From contig NZ_CP064781.1 in the NCBI RefSeq assembly GCF_016858125.1, positions 1,683,501-1,747,500 on the forward strand: 64,000 bases of DNA, written 5' to 3'. The translations under genes and the position numbers were made by a program. The stretch's first letter is position 1; the number at the start of each line of letters is the position of its first letter. This document shows, piece after piece, positions 61,150 to 64,000 of the stretch. The notes beneath the pieces are model-generated. The model worked only from the letters and a program-made list of their open reading frames with translations, was not told the origin of the DNA and made no database searches. The DNA comes from Azospira restricta. GTDB taxonomy: Bacteria; Pseudomonadota; Gammaproteobacteria; Burkholderiales; Rhodocyclaceae.

Positions 61150-62721
61150 GTGGCCAATCCTGCGCGCCGTGCCGCGTACTTCGACCATCTCCTGCTGCTC
61201 GTCGGCTACGTGCTGCTCGACTGGGCGAGCTACATCCATCCGCTGTACGGGCTGAACATCACGCCGTGGAGCCCGGCGCCGGCGCTCGGCGTATTCTTCC
61301 TCGCCCGCCACGGCGGGCGCGCGGCGCCGACGCTGTGGCTGGCGATCCTCGCCGCCGACGTCTGGGTGCGCCAGCTGCCGGCCTCGCTGCCGGCCACCGC
61401 CGTCCTCGCCGCGGTGCTGATGCTCGGCTACTGGGGCATCGCCGAACTGCTGCTGCGGCGCGTCGGCGGCGTCGTCTTCGCCGACCGCCGCGGCATGCTC
61501 GCGTGGGGGGCGATCATCGCGCTCGGCACGCTGCTCAACAGTGCGTTGTTCGTCTCGCTGCTCGCGCTCGTCGGCCTGATCCCGGAGGGCGGCTGGCCGG
61601 CGGCGGCGCTGCGCTACTGGGTCGGCGACGCCGTCGGCCTGCTGGTGGCGATGCCGGCGCTGTGGATGCTGCTCGATGCCGGCGGCCGCGCGCAGCTGGC
61701 GGCAGCGATCCGCTCGCGCACGGCGATCGGCTACCTGGCGGCGATCCCGCCGTGCCTGTGGGTCGCCTTCGGCCTCGGCGCCGAGGCCGAGTTCAAGTAC
61801 TTCTACGTGCTCTTCCTGCCGCTCGCCTGGGCGGCGGCGACGCAGGGCCTGGCCGGCGCGATGCTGGCGGCGGCGCTGCTGCAGGTGGGGATCATCCTCG
61901 GCGTCGAGTGGCTCGGCTACTCGGCGATCAGCGTCGTCGAGGTGCAGGTGCTGGCGGCGGTGCTGGCGCTGTCCGGCTTCTTCCTCGGCGTCATCGTCGA
62001 CGAGAAGGAACGGCTCAGCCAGGAACTGCGGCAGACGCTGCGGCTGGCCGCCGCCGGCGAGATGGCCGGCGCGCTGGCGCACGAGCTGAACCAGCCGCTG
62101 ACGGCGCTCACCGCCTACGGCGCCGCCTGCGAGGCGCTGCTTGCCGGCGGCGACCCGGCCCGGCTGCGCGACGTGGTCGGCCGCATGGTCGCCGAATCGG
62201 CGCGTGCGGCCGAGGTGCTGCGGCGGCTGCGCGACTTCTTCCGTACCGGCGCCACGCAGCTCGAGCGGGTGGCGCTCGACGCGCTGCTGGCGCCGGTCGT
62301 CGCCGCCTTCGCCGGCAAGGCGGCGAGCGCCGGCGTGGACTTCGTCGCCGATGCCGGCGGCGGCTGCGCGCTGCTCGCCGACCGCCTGCAGCTCGAGGTG
62401 GTGCTGCGCAACCTGCTGGCCAACGCTTTCGATGCGGTCGAGGCGCAGCCGGCCGGCCGGCGCCGCGTCGCCCTGCGCGTCGCCGTCGCCGACGATGCCG
62501 TGACCGTCAGCGTCGAGGACAGCGGACCGGGCCTGTCGGAAGCGCAGGTCGCGCGCCTGTTCGAGGCCTTCCAGTCGTCGAAGTCGCGCGGACTCGGGCT
62601 GGGGCTGGTGATCAGCCGCGCCATCGTCGACAGCCACGGCGGCCGGCTGTGGGCGGAGGCGGGGCCGGGCGGCGTTTTCCGGCTGCAACTGCCGGTGGAG
62701 GGCGAGGCGAATGAAGCATGA
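61150..62721 (+). CDS. membrane histidine kinase with MASE1-like sensor
   Basis: 523 residues from a GTG. About eight helices in residues 10-285 (YVLLDWASYIHPLYGLNITPWSPAPALGVFFLARHGG) resemble MASE1. The kinase core has H311 (ALAHELNQPLTAL), N-box NLLANAFDAVE, G1 DSGPGLS and G2 SRGLGLGLVISRAIVDSHGG. The H-box wording is FixL/DctB-like. It overlaps the response regulator gene by 11 bases, making a two-component pair. A longer upstream frame exists but lacks support. Confidence 0.85.
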   Translation: MANPARRAAYFDHLLLLVGYVLLDWASYIHPLYGLNITPWSPAPALGVFFLARHGGRAAPTLWLAILAADVWVRQLPASLPATAVLAAVLMLGYWGIAELLLRRVGGVVFADRRGMLAWGAIIALGTLLNSALFVSLLALVGLIPEGGWPAAALRYWVGDAVGLLVAMPALWMLLDAGGRAQLAAAIRSRTAIGYLAAIPPCLWVAFGLGAEAEFKYFYVLFLPLAWAAATQGLAGAMLAAALLQVGIILGVEWLGYSAISVVEVQVLAAVLALSGFFLGVIVDEKERLSQELRQTLRLAAAGEMAGALAHELNQPLTALTAYGAACEALLAGGDPARLRDVVGRMVAESARAAEVLRRLRDFFRTGATQLERVALDALLAPVVAAFAGKAASAGVDFVADAGGGCALLADRLQLEVVLRNLLANAFDAVEAQPAGRRRVALRVAVADDAVTVSVEDSGPGLSEAQVARLFEAFQSSKSRGLGLGLVISRAIVDSHGGRLWAEAGPGGVFRLQLPVEGEANEA

Positions 62722-63346
62722 GGGGCTGACCGTATTCATCGTCGAGGACGATCAGTCGGTGCGCGATGCGCTGGGCCTGCTGCTCGGCCTGCAGGGCTAT
62801 CCGGTGCTGCTCTTCGCCGGCGCCGAGAGCCTGCTCGAGGCCTACAGCCCGGCGTGGCGCGGTTGCCTGCTGATCGACATCCGCATGCCGGGGATCAGCG
62901 GCCTGGAACTGCAGCGGCGGCTGCTCGACAAGGGGTGCACGATGCCGGCGATCGTGATGACCGGTCACGGCGACGTCGAATCGGCGCGCGAGGCCTTCCG
63001 TGCGCGCGCCATCGATTTCCTCGAGAAGCCGGTGGACCACGGCCGCCTGCTGGCGGCGATCGACGAGGCCTTCGCGCAGCAGGCCGCCGTGCGCGGCGCC
63101 GCGGCGGCGCAGGCGCAGCTCGGCGAGCTGATGGCGCGGCTGACGCCGCGCGAGGCGGAGGTGATGAAGCTGGTCGTCGCCGGCCGCCACAACCGCGAGA
63201 TCGCCGAACTGCTCGGCATCAGCGCGCGCACGATCGAGGTGCACAAGGCGCGGCTGATGGCCAAGCTGCAGGTGCGCAGCGTGCCCGATCTCGTCCGCCT
63301 GTGCCTGTCCTCGTCCGGCGGCGCCGGCGGCCTGCCGGGCGACTGA
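62711..63346 (+). CDS. FixJ/NarL-type response regulator
   Basis: 211 residues: receiver domain 1-125 with acidic pocket VEDD, phospho-acceptor D56 (LLIDIRMPG), Thr in VMTGHGDVE and Lys in FLEKPVD. The LuxR-type helix-turn-helix is at about 140-205 (LTPREAEVMKLVVAGRHNREIAELLGISARTIEVHKARLMAKL). This is the FixJ/TodT subfamily. It forms a pair with the MASE1 kinase; the targets are unknown, though the divergent antiporter operon is a candidate. Confidence 0.93.
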   Translation: MKHEGLTVFIVEDDQSVRDALGLLLGLQGYPVLLFAGAESLLEAYSPAWRGCLLIDIRMPGISGLELQRRLLDKGCTMPAIVMTGHGDVESAREAFRARAIDFLEKPVDHGRLLAAIDEAFAQQAAVRGAAAAQAQLGELMARLTPREAEVMKLVVAGRHNREIAELLGISARTIEVHKARLMAKLQVRSVPDLVRLCLSSSGGAGGLPGD

Positions 63347-63349
63347 GGT

Positions 63350-64000
63350 TCAGCCCGGCAGCACGATGTCGGCGGTGCCGGGGCAGATCCGGCGCGGACA
63401 TTCGCGCGTCGAGTCGATGCAGCCGCCGTCGGCATAGACCCCCTGCGGATCGCGGTAGCGCAGCATCGCGGCGAGGATCGCCGCGCTCGCCTCGGGATCG
63501 GCGAGGCTCTGCCGCACGCGCGCCTCGACCACCGTCTCGTCGATCTGCAGCTCGCCGTCGTCGTCGCGGCGGGCGGCGTGGCGCCAGTGATAGACCTCGA
63601 TGCACTTGCCGGCCAGCGTGTAGGGCCGGTCGCGCTGCCAGAAGTTGCTGAACAGCCCGCCGCCCAGGTAGATCACCCACGACCCCTCGTAGCCCGGCGC
63701 GTCCGACGAATGCGCGTCGGGGTTGCGGAACCAGACGCGGTCGCCCGGCACGTAGTAGCGCGCCGGCAGCGGCGTCGCCATCGAGCCGTATTCGTGGAGG
63801 AAGGTGTCGTGGAAACGGCCGGACATGATCGCCCGCGTTTCCCATTGCCGCTGCAGCTGCCGCAGCAGCACCGGGTTGAATTCCTGCAGCGCCTCGGCGA
63901 TACCGAGCAGGATCACGTACTCGGTGGCGCGGTAGCAGGAGAAGGCGTAGCACTTGCCGCTCACGTCCGGCTGCGTCGCCTTCCGCAGCGACGGGATCAA
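63350..64000 (-). CDS. transglutaminase-like protein (Tgl type?), 5' end outside the window
   Basis: At least 216 residues; the frame is open to the right edge, so the N terminus is missing. The blocks GKCYAFSCYRATEYVILLGIAEAL, YVPGDRVWFRNPD and EGSWVIYLGGGLFSNFW recall bacterial spore-coat transglutaminase (Tgl), where a Cys in an ATAM-like helix is catalytic. The C-terminal end has a paired-Cys segment (GGCIDSTRECPRRICPG). It is convergent with the regulator gene, three bases apart. The identification is tentative. Confidence 0.5.
   Translation of the reverse strand: MIPSLRKATQPDVSGKCYAFSCYRATEYVILLGIAEALQEFNPVLLRQLQRQWETRAIMSGRFHDTFLHEYGSMATPLPARYYVPGDRVWFRNPDAHSSDAPGYEGSWVIYLGGGLFSNFWQRDRPYTLAGKCIEVYHWRHAARRDDDGELQIDETVVEARVRQSLADPEASAAILAAMLRYRDPQGVYADGGCIDSTRECPRRICPGTADIVLPG

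Overview
The window looks like chromosomal DNA of a high-GC denitrifying betaproteobacterium, most likely a member of the Rhodocyclales (Azospira/Dechloromonas-like). The reasons are a cytochrome cd1 (nirS) pathway, a clade II (Sec-exported, nosB-containing, nosR-less) nitrous oxide reductase cluster, an Mrp-type antiporter, paired cyanophycin synthetases, and genes for both menaquinone (menA) and ubiquinone (ubiC). This placement is inferred from gene content; no database search was possible.

Positions 1-26,444: a tRNA-Leu(CAA), menA and a convergent uroporphyrinogen-III methyltransferase lead into a denitrification island. The order is nirS, a cupredoxin and nirC; then an FNR-boxed operon with a thioredoxin-like protein, TonB-ExbB-ExbD, a TonB-dependent receptor and a secreted beta-propeller protein (probably metal uptake for NosZ); then nosZ with two c-type cytochromes, nosBDGHFLY and a TlpA thioredoxin; then heme d1 genes nirF, a fused nirDL, nirG and nirH. 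Four perfect or near-perfect TTGAY-N4-RTCAA boxes here, and a fifth before nirJ at 48,056, tie the blocks into one low-oxygen/NO regulon; two weaker boxes are also present.

Positions 26,592-33,421: a sedentary chromosomal integron interrupts this region. The integrase gene intI (32,438-33,421) has a textbook LexA box. Its cassette array runs leftwards, with about six minus-strand cassettes of unknown function and recognisable attC sites. The array is visibly more AT-rich than the surroundings. An IS1111-type element with 13-bp subterminal inverted repeats sits inside one attC, and an IS3-family element interrupts the first cassette.

Positions 33,470-42,582: a cyanophycin locus on the minus strand (ABC transporter, DUF1854 protein, second cyanophycin synthetase, cphA), then small membrane and housekeeping genes. 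Positions 42,727-50,997: pyruvate carboxylase, a chemoreceptor with an extra C-terminal sensory domain, and the remaining heme d1 genes nirJ and nirN under their own FNR-type box.

Positions 51,016-64,000: rRNA pseudouridine synthase, small secreted proteins, ubiC, a ten-gene minus-strand Mrp-type antiporter operon with three NuoL/M/N-like subunits and a detached MrpA C-terminal piece, followed by a universal stress protein; then a divergent MASE1-type histidine kinase/FixJ-type regulator pair, and a partial gene resembling bacterial transglutaminase at the right edge.
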